64,000 bases of DNA from Clostridium sp. (GTDB lineage: Bacteria > Bacillota > Clostridia > Lachnospirales > Lachnospiraceae): positions 1 to 64,000 of the forward strand of contig JAETQD010000014.1 of NCBI GenBank assembly GCA_021770825.1, read 5' to 3'. Positions 62,495-64,000 of this stretch are shown here, piece by piece. Positions within the stretch are counted from its first letter, which is position 1. Each line of letters begins with the position of its first letter. Made by a program: the position numbers and the translations under genes. The notes beneath the pieces were generated by a model. It was not told the DNA's origin. It did no database searches and saw only the letters and a list, made by a program, of their open reading frames with translations.

Positions 62495-62896
62495 ATGAGT
62501 GAAGAAACAAAACGGCAGGTCATCGAAATGTCCGTGGGAATTGTGGTCCATAATCTGGTGATTTTTCTCATATGCCTGATCTGGTTTCGGTCTCTCCAAA
62601 ATCTTCTGGGAGTTTTGATCGGCATGGCGGCAGCAATTCTTTCCCTGTGCAGTATGGCCCATTCCACGGAGCTTTGCGTGGAGGCCGCCGATGAAGACTA
62701 CGCCAAACGGAAAATGACTGTCCATGCCATATGCCGGAGCCTTTCGGTTTTTGCTGTGATGGCACTTTTATGGAAATTTACAGAAATTAATCTTTTTACC
62801 GTGGTTCTGGGAATACTGGGACTTAAGACGGGAGCTTACCTGTATCCCGCCGTACACAAATTCATGGACCATAAGGCCGAAAATCACAGGGCCTGA
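62495..62896 (+). CDS. atpI: ATP synthase subunit I-like protein
   Basis: The 133-residue protein has four membrane helices and the AtpI pattern. It lies between AtpZ and AtpB, 5 bases after the former. The start at 62495 is preferred over the GTG at 62483, which overlaps the previous gene. Confidence 0.8.
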   Translation: MSEETKRQVIEMSVGIVVHNLVIFLICLIWFRSLQNLLGVLIGMAAAILSLCSMAHSTELCVEAADEDYAKRKMTVHAICRSLSVFAVMALLWKFTEINLFTVVLGILGLKTGAYLYPAVHKFMDHKAENHRA

Positions 62897-62941
62897 ATGG
62901 GATAAATGCTTTAAGGATACTGAAAGAAAGGAGGAAAAACA

Positions 62942-63634
62942 ATGGGTGGTGGCAGTGAAGCGGATTTTATGATACACGGAGTCGTGAAATACACTCTGTT
63001 CGGCCAGGAGCTATGGCTCACAACAACCACAGTGGGAATGACAATTATCACAATTGTTCTGCTGATTCTGGCCTTTGCCGCGAATCGTACCATGAAAAAA
63101 GCAACGGATGTACCGGGTACCTTCCAGAATATCATTGAATTGGGGATGGAAATGCTGGAAAGTATGACCACGGGAATCCTGGGGAAGGAAGCCAGGCGCT
63201 TTGCCAATTATATTGGTACAATTTTTCTGTTCATCCTGTTCTGCAACCTGAGCGGTCTGGTGGGGCTTAGAACCGTGACGGCGGATTTTGGCGTGACGTT
63301 CCTTTTGGGACTTGTCACATTTGCCATCGTGCAGTATCAGGGAATCAAGAATCATGGAGTCGGACACTTCACAGGGTTATTTAAACCCCTTCCGGTTCTG
63401 TTCCCGATCAACCTGATCGGTGAATTTGCAAACCCGATTTCCATATCACTCCGTCTGTTTGCAAATATGCTTTCGGGCGTGATCATTCTGGGACTCTGGT
63501 ATGGGATGCTGCCGATTTTCGCAAAAATCGGTATTCCGGCAGCGCTTCATGTGTACTGTGACTTGTTTTCAGGATGTATCCAGACATATGTATTCTGTAT
63601 GCTCACTATGGTATACGTCAATGATAAACTTTAA
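62942..63634 (+). CDS. atpB: ATP synthase F0 subunit a
   Basis: The 230-residue protein has five or six helices, with the essential Arg in SISLRLFANMLSG (about 165-177) and GEFANPIS just before. It forms the ion half-channels. GAAAGGAGG precedes the ATG. Confidence 0.96.
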   Translation: MGGGSEADFMIHGVVKYTLFGQELWLTTTTVGMTIITIVLLILAFAANRTMKKATDVPGTFQNIIELGMEMLESMTTGILGKEARRFANYIGTIFLFILFCNLSGLVGLRTVTADFGVTFLLGLVTFAIVQYQGIKNHGVGHFTGLFKPLPVLFPINLIGEFANPISISLRLFANMLSGVIILGLWYGMLPIFAKIGIPAALHVYCDLFSGCIQTYVFCMLTMVYVNDKL

Positions 63635-63949
<315 letters not shown>

Positions 63950-63980
63950 TTCAGACGGTTTTTAACCGGACATAAACGAA

Positions 63981-64000
63981 AAGGAGGCGAGACTTAACCT
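63981..64000 (+). promoter_or_regulatory. Ribosome binding site of the next ATP synthase gene
   Basis: AAGGAGGCGA begins 11 bases or more before a start that lies past the window end; by operon order it should be atpF. Confidence 0.5.

Overview
The window comes from a low-to-mid GC anaerobic Firmicute, most likely a Lachnospiraceae (Clostridium cluster XIVa) species. This rests on gene content and style: AGGAGG-type ribosome binding sites, a class III fructose-bisphosphatase, DUF4317 and DUF1700 proteins, a stand-alone Spo0A DNA-binding domain, a THF riboswitch on folT, and an ATP synthase c subunit with a sodium-type site. No species name can be proven from the sequence alone.

Layout. (1) 1-444: 5' part of a CapD-type polysaccharide gene, cut by the window start, whose close paralogue lies in the same orientation at 29961-31832. 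(2) About 600-15,100: an accessory island. It holds an XRE regulator overlapping a RelA/SpoT-like protein with degenerate active sites, a divergent three-gene operon of unknown membrane and soluble proteins, two AlbA_2/Schlafen-type regulators with an 86%-identical gene remnant between them, a DUF4143 AAA ATPase, and a tightly coupled DUF262 / AAA ATPase / unknown-protein operon that is the best candidate for an undescribed (probably defence) system. (3) 15,200-16,000: a lone Spo0A C-terminal domain and a small HTH protein. (4) 16,168-31,832, all minus strand: a cell-surface polysaccharide cluster with CapD, initiating sugar transferase, glycosyltransferases, acetyltransferase, Wzy-like polymerase, Wzx flippase and a nonulosonic-acid module. 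That module (CBS-phosphomannose isomerase fusion, short NeuB, NeuA-HAD phosphatase fusion, sialyltransferase-like enzyme) could make a CMP-KDN-like sugar from fructose-6-phosphate without NeuC. A decayed epimerase pseudogene sits inside the cluster. A Wzz-like protein is divergent from it at 32,050.

(5) 33,500-64,000: mostly core genome. glmM-glmS follow a GC-rich, hairpin-filled leader. Then come a shortened pyruvate-kinase-like protein, an aroQ-Nudix-DUF4317 operon, desulfoferrodoxin, class III FBPase, an NlpC/P60 hydrolase behind a perfect promoter and WalR-like boxes, folT with its THF riboswitch, a MATE exporter, a tiny Asn/Gln/Ser-rich ORF, an RNA methyltransferase, a papain-like protease, RdgB and YfcE-type housekeeping enzymes, tRNAs for Pro, Gly, Arg, His and (minus strand) Gln, an AbgT transporter, an M20 peptidase, a Ktr/Trk potassium uptake pair, a HAD phosphatase, a lipoprotein, and the start of the ATP synthase operon (atpZ-atpI-atpB-atpE, with atpF beginning beyond the window).

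The surface cluster builds and exports a glycan; CapD, the sugar transferase, Wzx, Wzy and Wzz make it Wzy-dependent in type. GlmM and GlmS next door supply the amino-sugar precursor. Functions in the 600-15,100 island are inferred from domains only.
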